Shown: positions 1-10,971 of the stretch, piece by piece
How the letters are laid out: every line of letters starts with the position of its first letter
Position numbering within the stretch: position 1 is the stretch's first letter
From: Teratosphaeria epicoccoides
Taxonomy: Eukaryota > Ascomycota > Dothideomycetes > Mycosphaerellales > Teratosphaeriaceae
DNA: 64,000 nt
Assembly: GCA_021401465.1 (NCBI GenBank)
Contig: JADDMT010000032.1
Coordinates: 186,001-250,000 of the forward strand
Direction of reading: 5' to 3'
Position numbers and translations under genes: made by a program
The notes under the pieces: model-generated
The model's input: the letters and a program-made list of their open reading frames with translations, nothing else
Told to the model about the DNA's origin: nothing
The model's database searches: none

Positions 1-225
1 GGTAAGTATCCGGAGCGAGCGCGAGCGTGCATGGGTTGGGATGAGACGCTGACGGAGAGGGTGGGGGGCGTGTGTGTAGTCTATGTGCCGAGCAAGATGG
101 CGCTGGGCCGCGCTTGCGGGGTCAGCAGGGCGGTGATCAGCTGCTCGATTACTACGAACGAGGCGTCGGATTTGAGGGAGCAGATCCGCGCGTTGAAGAA
201 TAAGGTGGAGAGGTTGATGATCTAG
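1..225 (+). CDS. SNU13: SNU13 (15.5K/L7Ae-family snRNP protein), 3' end only
   Basis: The window opens on the last base of an exon: G at 1, then a GTAAGT donor at 2-7, a CTGAC-type branch site near 48-52 and a TAG acceptor at 77-79. The joined codon g|tc gives Val, and the final exon (80-225) reads YVPSKMALGRACGVSRAV and ends KNKVERLMI-stop. This matches the C-terminal part of Snu13, the L7Ae/Nhp2-like protein that binds kink-turns in U4 snRNA and box C/D snoRNAs, so it serves pre-mRNA splicing and rRNA modification in the nucleus. GRACGVSR is the family signature that separates it from Nhp2 and eL8. Everything upstream lies outside the window. The intron is 78 nt. Confidence 0.93.
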   Translation, partial: GKYPERARACMGWDETLTERVGGVCVVYVPSKMALGRACGVSRAVISCSITTNEASDLREQIRALKNKVERLMI

Positions 226-866
226 GTTTGCGGGTTTGCGGACTGGGGAGACAGGCACGGCATGGCATGGCGGCTTCCAGTTGACTCTGTGAGGCTGCGG
301 CAGCGGGCAGGATGAGAGATGAACGGCGTGGACAGCGAGAATCGCGTATACCGCTGGACTTGTGTATATTGATCAGATAGGTGGCTTCTCTGCGTAGAGC
401 GAAGGAGACGCAGCGATGCACGGAGGTTGCATACTCGCCCACATGGTATGCGAAAGTGTTCAGGCGCTTCTTCATCACTTGCTGCGATGCTACAGAGAAC
501 GAGGAGTCATAAACCATACTGGGGCCTTGGTGCACGCACACACCGGCTGATGTGGCAGCAATTTCGATCTCATACACACTGCGCGTATCACTCTATCAAG
601 TCATTTCCGACAAGAGCCCGAAGCTACCTAGGTGTAAAGATGGTGCTGCCGTATGATGTGGACAGCGCAATGTGTTACCTTGTAGCACGTGCGAGACTTA
701 CCAATGCCACAATCCAAGCACTACGTATCTCCTGTTCTCTGAGTGTGTTCGCGACTAGATCGCGAAAAGCAACAGTACCATCAAGACCGCCTGATGACCC
801 GGGCCCGCAGCTCATCCCGACCTCCTCCAAAAACTCCTCTACCAACCAAACCACCGCTCCCGTCCA
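226..866. other. intergenic, SNU13 / Argonaute
   Basis: Convergent 3' flanks of SNU13 and the first Argonaute. The open frames here show no recognisable motif. I see no RNA gene or repeat. Confidence 0.5.
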
Positions 867-881
867 TCACAACCAAAACAT
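867..881 (-). other. out-of-frame Argonaute C-terminal tail
   Basis: In a frame shifted relative to the main Argonaute ORF, 905-867 reads SLHPSFDDRMFWL-stop. Argonautes typically end in a short aromatic tail such as MYFA or MFYI. That frame is open only back to a TGA near 925-930, and I found no good GT..AG pair that joins it to the PIWI frame. A small indel or a non-canonical intron is needed. Confidence 0.5.
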
Positions 882-3352
882 CCGATCATCAAAACTCGGA
901 TGCAAGGACTCACTCTCTTCCTCCCCTGCCAATCAATCGGCCACGGACACCACTCCTTTGTCCCCATAATCAACCCCGCAACCCTCTTCCCATACACCCT
1001 CGCCCCCTCCTTCTTCCCCATCCCCTTCTCCTCCTCCGTCATCTTCCAGCCCGGCTCGTCCTTCCCCGCCGTATACGCCTTCAAGTACGCCGCCCTGCGC
1101 TCACAAAGCCGATCCGCATAATATGCAGGACCCGCGTAACTCACGCCCTTCGTCGCGCGCGCATAGTTATAACAGAATGCGTGCGTGAGGTTCTGGATCT
1201 TCTCGACGGTGAGGGAGCCGGGGACGAGCACGGTGTAGTGGCCTGATTTGGCGGTTCCTTGCAGCGCTTCGTGGGATTGGAGAAAGAAGTCGAAGATTTT
1301 GTCGCCGAGAATGGGTGGGCGGGTGATGACGGAGTCGACGAGGAGGCCGGGCTTCGGGTTGCCGTTGCGGAGGTCATCATGCTTGGTTTGCGGGTTGCCG
1401 CGCTTGTCATTCTTCGTGACTAGCTTGCTAGTGGAGGAAGGCAGGCCGGTGCCGGATTTGGTGGTCTGGGCTTCGAAGCGGCAGAAGAGGCGGGTGTTGT
1501 GGCGCTTGCCGACGACAATAAAAGTGAGGTCCAGTGGGAGGTCGTGGCGGCCTGGAACGTTGTGTCGCTTCATCTCGGCTCGGACGTCGTTGAAGGCGTC
1601 GTGGACTTGGGGGATCTCGTCCTTTCGAACAATACTGAATTGATCTTCGCCGACGCCGTCGCGGTAGAAGATCATGCGCTTCGGGAGCGCACCAGTAGCT
1701 TTGGTGTATGACTTGACTCTTTCGTACACCATGTCCTTCAGCTCCTCGATGATCTCTTGGTGCGATGCCTGAAGACGCATCGAGCCTGGGAAGTTCGCAA
1801 AGCCTTTGTCAGTGTTGCCAACTACTGATGCGATCGATGGGCAATTTGCCATCTGGGTTGGAGCATGCGTGACATCTGCGCCGATGACGATGGTGTCCGG
1901 CTCAATGTCTCTGAAGATCGGCTTGTTCGAGCGGTCGAGGAGCTGATGATTCTGGCCTTTCAGCTTCGAATGGACCTTCAGCGCCAGGTTCGACAAGACC
2001 ATCTTGTGAACGCCATCGCGCTTCACCCTGTCACCAGTAATGCATACTGAGTGCAAGCCAAGGTGCTGGTCGAAGACTCGCTTCACTCTGTCGTAGTTCT
2101 TGGCGGTCTTGTCGTGAAGCAGGATCAGGAAGAGATCGGGATTGCCCCAATTCTGAAGCTCCTGCTGCACACTACACACCATGTCCTTGTCGCTTTTAAA
2201 GCTGTCGATGGCATCTGCGCCCCAAGCCGCGGTACCATTCCCTGCGTTCCTCACGAACTCCAGCCCATGATCTCTCAGCCGCTGCGTGAAGTCAGCCTTG
2301 AGGCCCGTCTTGTGGCCATTGCCGGCGTTGGTGTAGTCAAGGACATGGACAGCTCGGCGGAGAGGATATGCCAGCCCGTTCTTTGTGAGCGGTGGCGCTC
2401 TGAAGAACTTGACATCGCCCCGAGGACCGCCCAAGCTCCAAGTGGCATCACAGCCGTCCATCGTCTGGTTGCGATACGCGACCTTCGGGCTCGGCAAGAA
2501 CCTGGCAGGAATCTCAAGAAGCTTCGGAATGATGTGCAGTCCCAGAGCGGTAAGACCTTGAGCCTGCCTGAGTCCCAAAACAGTCATAGCCTCGGAGTCG
2601 ATCAGGTACTGAGTCTCTGCGGCGTGATTCTGAGCCGCCTCAAGCATCTTCTCCATGTGGAACGGTGAGAGCTTGTAAGTGAATGGCTGATTGGGATCGA
2701 GCTCAGGAAAGACCGCCGGTATCCACTTTTCCTTGCCAACGTCATCGGGATGCAGCTCCTCGACACCCATACCGTCGCGCTTGACATTCTGGCGACGCGC
2801 TTTCAAGCCAACATTGACGCATGGGTACTTGTCAAAGTCGGGACCAACAGAGCCCTTCAGCACGTTGACGAAGAAATGCTTCACAGTGATTAGGCGATCC
2901 TCTTTGTTGTAGTAGAAGGTCTGCTTAGAGGGTATCTGGCCGAAGCTGGCGATCGCTTTGTGTCGGTTGAACTCGTTGTTTGGATCGACGTTGACGCTCA
3001 ATTGAGCCCTCTCGTAACAGATGCGGACGGGCTTCCCAGCCAAAACATTCGTGCCCAAGCCGTACTCGTCGAATTCATCAGCCTCAAAGGTGTCGAGGAA
3101 AGAGGAGACTTTCATTGGATTGAAAAATGCGCCAGCTTTGGCATTAATGTTAAGCAGGACTTGTCTTTGGCCTGGACGAACAGAGCTGAAGTACCCACGG
3201 TGAGCGTTGACTGGAGGTATAGCGCGCGGACTGGGATGGCCCATACTGATGAAGCTGTTGTTGAGAAAGAATTTGTTCGGACCGACCTGAGTCACCTTGT
3301 TCGACTGAAGGTCGGTGACATGCTTCGACATCAAGCCATTGAGCGCCGTTAT

Positions 3353-3355
3353 TTA
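3353..3355 (-). other. in-frame TAA in Argonaute linker 1
   Basis: The frame runs NCPTNEKGASV-TAA-ITALNGLMSKHVTD with no frame change, and both sides are Argonaute-like. A C-to-T change of a CAA codon would create it, which is the CpA context favoured by repeat-induced point mutation, but the ancestral codon is not visible here. Confidence 0.8.
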
Positions 3356-4381
3356 GACTGACGCGCCTTTCTCGTTGGTCGGACAGTTGATGAGAGTGCG
3401 AGTGGCAGCGCCCGTGTCACCCGAGAAGTCCAACTCACGAAGGTACGTAAACTCCACCCTACTCAACGTTGCTGCAGCTCCAGATGCCTTTTGATAGTCA
3501 AGGTTTGGTATGGTGAAGACCTGGTTTGGTGACGGGACGCCGCTGTTGCCGTTGAAAGCCAGCGGTCGCAACGACCAAAGAGTGCTGTAGTCTGTTGCCC
3601 AGTCGCTGCGCCCGGTGAACACCACATCGCTCCTCAGAGCTTCCCACACACGCTGCTTCTCAGAGCGTCGCTTGACCTCCCTCTCAGTCTCCTCACCAGT
3701 GGAAGCGTTGCAATGGGTTCCGGAGACGTACTTGATCGTGTACTCGTACAATTTCGAGGGCACCTTTTCCACGGCGACGTAGTTTGTTGCAACCTTGGTC
3801 ACGGCCCCGAGAGCACCGCCGGCTTTGCTTGTGGTTTCAGTCATCACATTCACCGGACAGTCTTGCCAGACGGGGTTCCTGTATTCCACCACAGCAGACG
3901 CGTGTTGCAGACCGCTCGAATGCCGATATGTCTCCTCCCACTTCGGCGGCGGAACGTCATTGGAAGTCTCGGTACTGAATTTGGTGATCGCAGAAGTCAA
4001 GTCACCCTTGGTCTGGATTGGCAACTTCTGAGCTGATGGCGATGCAAGCTTGTCTGTGCCATTCATAGATGCTTTGGCCGCAGTATTACTCTGCTTTGGC
4101 TGCTTCGGGGCATTGAAAGCCTTCTGAAACATGGCCTCGAGCGAGTGCTTGGTGTGGCTGTCGACGGGAAGGAGGTTCTTGAGGATGAGCTGACAGGATT
4201 CAACGTTGCCTGGAGCTTCGCAGGGCTGGCCGATTGCGTCAAAATCCTCCCACAGCTTGCTGATGTCGGTCTGAGTGGCCTTGCACTTCTCGATGGTGTG
4301 GTTGCGGAGCAGCTTGTCTTCGAAACCCTTGCAACGCGGGCAAGCCTTCTTGGCGGCGGCAGACTTGCTCTTCGGAGGCAT

Positions 4382-5533
4382 GTTGGTTGATGATTATGTG
4401 TTGACTGTGCTACCTGCTGAAAGAGAAGGTAAGGATGAGGTGCGCAAAGGACTGCTGTCAGTCTGCAGAACGACCTGGGCTGACGGCAGGATGTGATTGC
4501 GAAAGAAGTGGTTGTATCATAGCTTAGAAGAGGTATCAAGTCGGTTTGTTCCTCCAAGACAAGGCATACAAGTCAGCTGCAGGACATATGCGTTCAACAA
4601 GACCAATCCGTCTCATGAAGGGCGGATTGCGTGGTCCCTGCCCTCGTGCTTGCGTGTATCGGGAGGTACCAACGCAAACGAAGGCTCTGAGTGCTCTGCT
4701 CTAGTTGCTCAGAAGTAGGGCATCAGAGCACTCAGGGCACTTCTGCCCAGCGCCAAGTCCTTCTTGCTCTGCCTGCTGCTCTGAAGTTGGTCATTAGAGC
4801 ACTCAGAGCACTTCTTGCTGTCCCGTGCTAAGCGGTACAGAGTGATCTCATAGTCCTGTTCCGTAAAGCGCAGTGCATGCAGTGTTGAAAGCTCCGGTTG
4901 CAGGTGTCTTGATATTAGCCGACGGCGTTTGAAGCTCCCGTGACATCCTGCATTACGTTCAGCAAACGTGCACGCACCCGCCTACTTTCGCTTGAAGCAC
5001 CGGCTCGTCCCAGACACCCGGATCTTCGCAGAGAACCAGACTATGATCGGGTTATACCGGCCTTAGAACGTCCCTTAGTCATAGTCTCAGAACTGTTAAC
5101 AGCACTCAGACAGCGATAGAGGGCAGCGTAAGGGCTCGACGCAGGAGATTCCAGGTTTCCGTGGAGGGGTTTCAGGCGCAAGTGATCCGATCATCGCCCG
5201 TGTTTGTTGCGCTGCAAATGATCTTTTTGGAGAATGCGAATTCATTGTGAAAGCATTCGAGCTGGATGAGCTGCCCATATTGGCGATGTTGACGAAAGAA
5301 GATGAGGAAAGTGGAAGAGCAAGCGCGAGGTCGAAATTGAGAATCAGGCTAGCCGCTTTCGGACCGCGAGCATGGAGAAGGAATAGGAAGACATGTGAAA
5401 ACCTCTCCACATTTGAAGGCAGCCAGCCGGACTAGTACGCCTGATGGTGGGTACCAATCGCTGTCACAATCCCACCGCAAGCAATCAGAAGCACCCAGTC
5501 AGGCCCGAGCTGCCGTCCCGATCCCAATGCAAT
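4382..5533. other. intergenic between the two Argonaute loci
   Basis: Upstream region of the first Argonaute and 3' flank of the second. It holds the inverted and direct repeats at 4684-4809. A minus-strand open frame at 5410-5096 has no recognisable domain and could be a remnant of the missing 3' part of the second Argonaute, but I see no PIWI motif in it. Confidence 0.4.
4684..4809. repeat. inverted repeat with an extra direct copy
   Basis: GCTCTGAGTGCTCTG at 4684-4698 pairs with CAGAGCACTCAGGGC at 4724-4738 (14 of 15 positions, 25-nt loop). A further copy of the right arm, AGAGCACTCAGAGC, lies at 4796-4809. The unit sits in the spacer about 300 bp upstream of the first Argonaute start. 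It could form a hairpin in DNA or RNA; no function can be assigned. Confidence 0.65.
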
Positions 5534-7747
5534 TCAAACCACGCAGCCAGGCGCTGTTTTACCGGCGTCGGCATCGAGGATCTCAGTTGTCTTCGGCAGC
5601 AAGCTCATCGAGCCAAAGAACCGACTGAAGTGTTCGTCGACGCTGCCCACGACAGCAGCCACAGACGGCGCGTACTTAGCAGAGCTACCAGAACGGTGAG
5701 TGACGTCTGCGCCGAGAATGATAGTATCCAATGCTTTGGCGTCGGCGTTGTTGTAAAGAAGTTTGAATGCTTCGCTCTCGATGGCGTGGTTCGTGTTGCC
5801 GAGTCGCATATTGAGCTTCATAGCGACGTTACGGACGTAGCCTTTCCGCCCTTGAAGCAGATGGTGGGAGTAGGTGCAGCGTATGCGGGAACGCTGAGCA
5901 TCTTTGGAGCCGCAGGGACCCCAGCAGCTGCAAGACTTGGTGGCATTGGCCCTTTCTTCGGTATGCCCAGTAGGCCCAAAGCCGCGGTCGCGATCGCCTT
6001 GATACTGGCATGTGGTTCACGGGTAGCCTTTCTGAGCATTGCTCTGGTCAGGAGGGGATCGAGCTTGCGCTTGTAAGGCTGATATGGCAAGATCGTGAGA
6101 TCTTCCGCGGCGTAGTACCGCTGCTTGCCTGGCTGCTTACCGCTGAAATTCACGAGCTCCGAGGACTCTGTACATTTGGTCGCGTCTCCGTACACCTGCT
6201 TCATGTGCGCATGGACGTTGGAGGGCTTGCCACTTTCGTTGGTGAAGTGTTGCGCTCCTGCCTGCTTGTCGGAGAAACCGCAAATAGTCTTGAATCTGCG
6301 CGGCGGCTCATTCACGCTCGCATCATTATCGCCTCGCAGGTTGGGGTGTCGCTCAAAATTGACGTAGACTCTCACGCCTCTCAGATCATCCTTCGCCTCG
6401 TCAACAGCCCTCTTCTCGGTTCCAGCGTACGCCAAGTACTGAGCGACTGTTATAGACTTATGAAACATGGTGGCGCCAATGTTGATGTTCAGCAATACGT
6501 TGCCCATGCCCAGCTTTGGCTTGGTCGTATACTGCGAAAGACAAGCTTCTTCTTGTCATCGAGCGTGTCGTAGCCCTCCTTGTAGTACATTTTGTACCTG
6601 CCAGTCTGAAACGCTCGTGGCGAAGGTCCGGCCACCGCTGACTGCATCAAGACGATGTTCAGTGCATCCATGACTTGCGTGAGGTTCTCGATATGGCCCG
6701 GTGCCCCTGCACATAAGACACGAGCTCTGTAAGGTCGATCTTGCGAACGAATTTCAGCTGGAGCGAGAGTGATCTCGTTTTCCCCTCCTTCTCATGACTC
6801 AGCACGGAGAAACCTGCCACAATGTCATCCCGTTGTGCTGGCGCCTGGCCATTGAACATAGACAGATCTTTCCAAGCGACGATCTTCTTCTGATGGTCTG
6901 TTGCAAAGCTGTCGTCTTGAGCACTCAAAACGTTCGCGGTCTTGATTGCGAGCTCGACAAGCACTCGCTTCTTGGGCCGAGTGTGCTCGTCAGCGATGCC
7001 AAGGATCTCGTATTCGTAGAGAACAGCCAGCTCCTTCATTTTCAGACGAAAGTGGTTCGTGGCAACCTCGCGGCCCCCATCAGGCGTGGCGAAGCCCTTG
7101 CGAGGAATGCAATCATCAGCTGGCTGAGACGTGCCGTCCTTGAAAGCTTGGCGTGGGTCGATGCTCTCGATATCTGGCGTGTACCTAGGGTCGGCTTCGG
7201 TAGACATCTCTTTGTTGTTGGATGGTTCACTGAGTGGTGGCGATTGAGCAGGGGGCAACTGATCAGCGGTCTTGGCGCCCATGAATGGTCGTCTTTGATC
7301 GGGATGAGACCTAGGCAGGTCTGTGTCATTCGGGGTGCCCGAGTGCGGCTTTGGTAGCTGCTTACTAGGAGCCGAAGTGCTGTGAGGGTCTTCTTCTGTC
7401 GTATTTACATCCGGATGCCAAGTCCCATCAGGCTTGAAAGCCCTCTTCATCGCATTCTCCAACATGTGTTTCGTGATGTCCTTCCCATTGAACAACTTCT
7501 CCCCCCTTTCAATCAAACCGTCCAATTGCTTCAGAAGTAAGTAGTGTTGCTGCAGTTTCTTGCCAGCCAGGTCTTTGTTAGTCCCGTGTAGCTCCACATC
7601 TGGCCAGAGTGCGTTGATGCTTGCCGCATCGTTGCGCTTGCATTCGCCCAAGATGTGACCTTTGCCTTTCGGCGATAACGCTGCTTCACTGGGGCTGCCT
7701 TTGCACCGCGGACAAGTGATCCCAATTATGTTGGCTGAGGAAGACAT
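5534..7747 (-). pseudogene. second Argonaute paralog, heavily degraded
   Basis: Four minus-strand open stretches in changing frames align with the neighbouring Argonaute. 7747-6659 carries a CX2CX15HX4C motif (C12, C15, H31, C36) and an N domain (YEYEILGIADEHTRPKK). About 6707-6510 carries linker 1 (HIENLTQVMDALNIVLM ... FRSIRPSQS). 6507-5818 carries a PAZ-like part from MGNVLLNINIG. 5821-5534 carries the start of PIWI (IILGADVTHRSG). The frame shifts near 6690, near 6515 and near 5835 have no room for introns. The MID domain is absent: the text jumps from the linker-2 region straight to YVRNVAMKLNMRLG. PIWI stops shortly after TTEILD, so the second and fourth catalytic residues are missing. 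This cannot encode a working Argonaute in the window. Short truncated products from the first open stretch are conceivable. Confidence 0.85.
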
Positions 7748-9340
7748 TGGTGTGATCAGATCGTGAAGAGACTCTGATAATGAGGAGACTGATCCAGAGA
7801 AGTAGACCAGGTCTCATATATCCTCCCCACCATGCTTGCTGCGACGACAGACCGCACCTCCTGGCTGGTTTGCTCACAAGTGGCAATTGATCCGGTCTTG
7901 TTCAGATGCGTTGTTGCGAGCCTCCGAGCCCGTGGCAAGCTTAGCTTGGCCGTCAAAACCCTGCTCTTTGAGTGCCTGTACCACGGTGGACGGCGCTTCG
8001 AGTCTGCCTCGTCCCGGTCTGATGAATGCCAAGCGCACAATCATCAGCACTCATATAAAGAGAGAACACTCCCGAATTCTCAAAACAGCATACCTCCATG
8101 CTGGGCCATAATGGCATACCCGCCCCTGCAGACTTGTGCTCGAGTCGGCGATGAAAGCCAGTAAATCGTGATCAATGCTCAGACACCAGATCTCAGCTCA
8201 AGCGATGCACACATATCCCTTCGGCGCATCCCAGCCTCCAAAGACCGTGGGGCGGAAGATAAATCGTTGGCTCTACCATTTGTGAGCCACAAGTGCACGA
8301 CACGCGAATCGCCGGGCTAAAGAATATGGAACAGATCCAGGATCCTCACCAGTCACTTCGTTTGCAAGGTGCATGCCAGCCCCCCGCAGACCAGCAAGGT
8401 GATAGGCATCGGTAATGTCGGTCTCGGTAGCCATCGCACCATTGATGCCTGGTAACTTTTGGAAGGAGCGGCCGTAGTTAGCAGATTCCTGTCCGACATA
8501 CATATCTTTCTTATGAGCCACACATTCGACGGCGGTATTTAACTGAAGGTCCAACTTTTTGTGACCGGGATGCTGAAGATCCGGCTTCTTGTGAGTAGCA
8601 GGACGCTTCTTCGCTTCCTCTCGGGGGTCCGGGCTGGGCTTCTCGGTGTCGATCCAATCCCAAATGAGTGCATCGCCACGCTTCTCCTAGACCGGTCGCT
8701 CACCATCTCCTCTCACATCCAGGCCCTCCACACCGTCGACAGCCTCCCTCACGCCAACTACATGATCCTGAGTGTTGCGTTGACTGTTGTTTCCGTTCTT
8801 TGTTTGATTGCTGTTCTTTCTCTGGCCGTTTTCCTTGCCCTGGGCGATTGTTCAGTAGCCCAGTGAGCTGTGTATGCAAGAGATGCTGGAAAGAAAGTGT
8901 CTAGAGGCGATATGGATACAAAGAGATATACTCACCCGAGATCAGCCACAGCCTCGACGAATTTGCCAGGAGGTTCTTGGCAGGTAGCGAATGTTGGGTG
9001 AAGCACAAGGACGCGCCCAAAGAGAGCACTTCAGGGGGGATCTCTCAGCTATTACTTAACCATCTCCCGCTTAATTCTGCGATATCGCGTAACTGATCTG
9101 GGGATATCCACAATAATGATGATGATGATGATGATGATGATGATAACAATAATGGAAATAATAATGATAATACTGATAATAATGCAAGTGTGCTGAGGTA
9201 ATCTCGACGCGCCGCCAATCCCGGATAAGACCCTCCCCGTAATGCCTGAGACATCAACTTGTGCAATCTCCAATGCACCTTCCAATAATAATGGAATCGT
9301 TGTGTCTGTTTCATACATACTTGAATAATCACCACTGGAG
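7748..9340. other. intergenic, no recognised gene
   Basis: Separates the Argonaute pair from the ZIP gene. A 93-codon minus-strand frame at 8554-8273 and a 101-codon plus-strand frame at 8561-8866 show no motif I recognise. The segment near 9118-9183 is a microsatellite. Confidence 0.45.
9118..9183. repeat. GAT microsatellite with AT-rich tail
   Basis: Nine perfect GAT units at 9118-9144 are followed by irregular ATAATG-type repeats to about 9183. It lies roughly 160 bp upstream of the ZIP transporter start. Confidence 0.9.
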
Positions 9341-10835
9341 ATGCTGTCCACTCGCTCGCAAATACGCTTCTTCTGTGCCTGCCTCCTCTTTCTGGCCTGC
9401 AATGTCTTGGCCGAGATTGAGCCCAAAATCAGCCACCGCCATGTCGGCACCCTCACCGCCCAAGAGATAGGAGAGGAGCTTCAAGTACACATCCCCGAAC
9501 CAACCCAAACCCACCTTGTACCATACATCCCTACTGAGACAACGCACAGCAATGCCCGATCCTCCAGCGCCTCACCGCCCACGCCTCCTCCACCACCCCT
9601 CCCACCCCCTCCCTCCTCCAACGCAGCTTCACCCTCCTCTTCCCCTTCGCCTCCCCCGCCCTCAACTCCCTCGTCGCCACCCTCTACATCTCCGGCCCCC
9701 CCAACTTCCTCCTCGCCCTCTGCCCCACCGACATCGACCCTTCCAGCCTCAATATCATGGTCGCCTTTGCCGTCGGCGGACTCCTCGGCGACACCTTATT
9801 CCACTTGCTTCCGGAGATATTTCTGGGTGAGGTGCCCGAGGGAGAGGTGCGCGCGGTGCTGGTGGAGCCGAATAAGAATTTGTTGCTGGGCGTCGCGATT
9901 ATGGTGGGGTTTGTCACGTTTGTGTGTATGGATAAGGGGTTGAGGATTGCGACGGGTGAGTCAATTGCTTCCTGGAATCGTGTGTGCGACACGTGATCGG
10001 TTCTAAGGGTTTTTCTCCAGGTGGAGAGGGGCATACGCATTCGCATGAGGAGCACAGTCACGGTAGCCCGGATCCTCCCAAGGCATCGTCGACGGTGGCG
10101 AATCCAGTCGATGCTCAGTTGGAGAACACGCTGCGACAACGGAAGGCACAAGCAACCACCAAGACGGACAAACCCAAAGTCGATCCACCTAAAAAGGAGA
10201 TCAAGCTCTCTGCCTACCTCAACATCATCGCAGACTTCACCCACAACATCACCGACGGCCTCGCCCTCTCCTCCTCCTTCTACGCCTCTCCCGCTCTCGG
10301 AGCCACCACCACCCTCGCAGTATTTTGCCACGAGATCCCTCACGAAGGTGAGTCTTCTGGACTAGACAAAGCCATCCCGTCTCCAGCCTGAACAGCTCCC
10401 ACTAATCCATCTCTCAGTCGGCGACTTCGCCCTCCTAATCCAAGGCGGCATGTCCAAACGCCTCGCCATGTCCCTCCAATTCGTCACCGCCCTCGGCGCC
10501 GTCCTCGGCACCTTCATTGGCATCGCCGTGCAAGAACTCGGCAGCTCCAACACCACTTCAGAAGCCACCAGCGGACTGCTCGGCACCAGTCTCGGCTGGG
10601 GAGATCTGTTGCTGCCATTTACGGCGGGAACGTTCCTGTACGTGGGCACGGTGGGCGTGGTCCCGGAGATTCTGGAGACGGGCACGCAGAGATGGAAGGA
10701 GCTGAGGGGGTTTGCGTTGCAGTTGGTTGCTTGGGCGGTGGGGGCGAGCATCATGATTGCGTATCTATTTCTCCTCTCTGATGTTGGAGACTGGGAGGGA
10801 TTTACTGATGGATTCACAGGATTTCGTGGTCGTAG
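9341..10835 (+). CDS. ZIP zinc transporter, LZT/KE4 type
   Basis: Spliced model join(9341..9484, 9550..9955, 10021..10347, 10418..10760, 10820..10835), 411 aa. All introns are GT..AG and 59-70 nt. It begins with a signal peptide (CACLLFLACNVLA), then TM1 (LNSLVATLYISGP), TM2-3, a His-rich loop (HTHSHEEHSHG) that probably binds zinc, TM4 with HNITDGLALS and TM5 with CHEIPHEVGD. The HExPHExGD motif defines the LZT subgroup (Zip7/KE4, yeast Yke4), which moves zinc out of the ER/Golgi lumen or across internal membranes; location here is inferred from the family. The last exon is tiny, giving ASIMIAISWS-stop, and its intron has an ACTGAT branch site. An alternative C-terminus from intron retention is possible. 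Confidence 0.88.
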
Positions 10836-10971
10836 TCTGTACAGCGATACATGTGGCAACTCGAACGCCAGCCGCAATGCTAGGCCCGCGCCAAATACCT
10901 CTGCAATCCACGAGCGCTTCGTGACACATACCCTTCATCCATCATCCTCGCCCTACCGCGCTCCATTCCCT

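Larger units (their letters stand above)
839..4381 (-). pseudogene. Argonaute (AGO/QDE-2-like), N-terminal CCHC-like motif, interrupted by in-frame TAA
   Basis: Two open stretches, 4381-3353 and about 3352-839, form one Argonaute reading in a single frame, broken by a TAA at 3355-3353. In order: a CX2CX10HX4C motif (C14, C17, H28, C33, starting CPRCKG), an N domain around YVAVEKVPSKLYEYTI, linker 1 (ITALNGLMSKHV... VGPNKFF), a PAZ region after RGYFSSVRPGQRQVLLNI, a MID domain with LFLILLHDKTAKNYDRVKRV, and a full PIWI domain. PIWI keeps a DEDD-type tetrad: IVIGADVTHAP, HQEII, MIFYRDGVGEDQF and PAYYADRL (Asp where animal Ago2 has His; I recall Asp in some fungal Argonautes). Small-RNA-guided slicing is the expected family role. 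The open frame ends at 839 with a non-canonical tail, while a typical MFWL-stop ending lies in another frame at 881-867. The TAA follows GASV and precedes conserved linker sequence, so a nonsense change is more likely than an intron. The only frame-keeping splice I find to the end of DLQ is 54 nt with a weak GTCTAA donor. Its paralog lies upstream in the same orientation. Confidence 0.85.

Noticed and set aside
152..577. Open frames antisense to and downstream of SNU13
   Set aside because: Low-complexity, Ser/Arg-rich readings on the wrong strand; no motif.
3281..3358. In-frame 54-nt intron as the explanation for the Argonaute TAA
   Set aside because: The GTCTAA donor is poor and splicing would delete conserved linker residues, so I favour a nonsense codon but keep the intron as a testable alternative.
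8273..8554. 93-codon minus-strand frame near the Argonaute loci
   Set aside because: I looked for Argonaute C-terminal motifs and found none; no other family recognised.
9684..10343. 219-codon minus-strand frame over the ZIP gene
   Set aside because: Antisense shadow; the plus strand has clear ZIP motifs and consistent splice sites.
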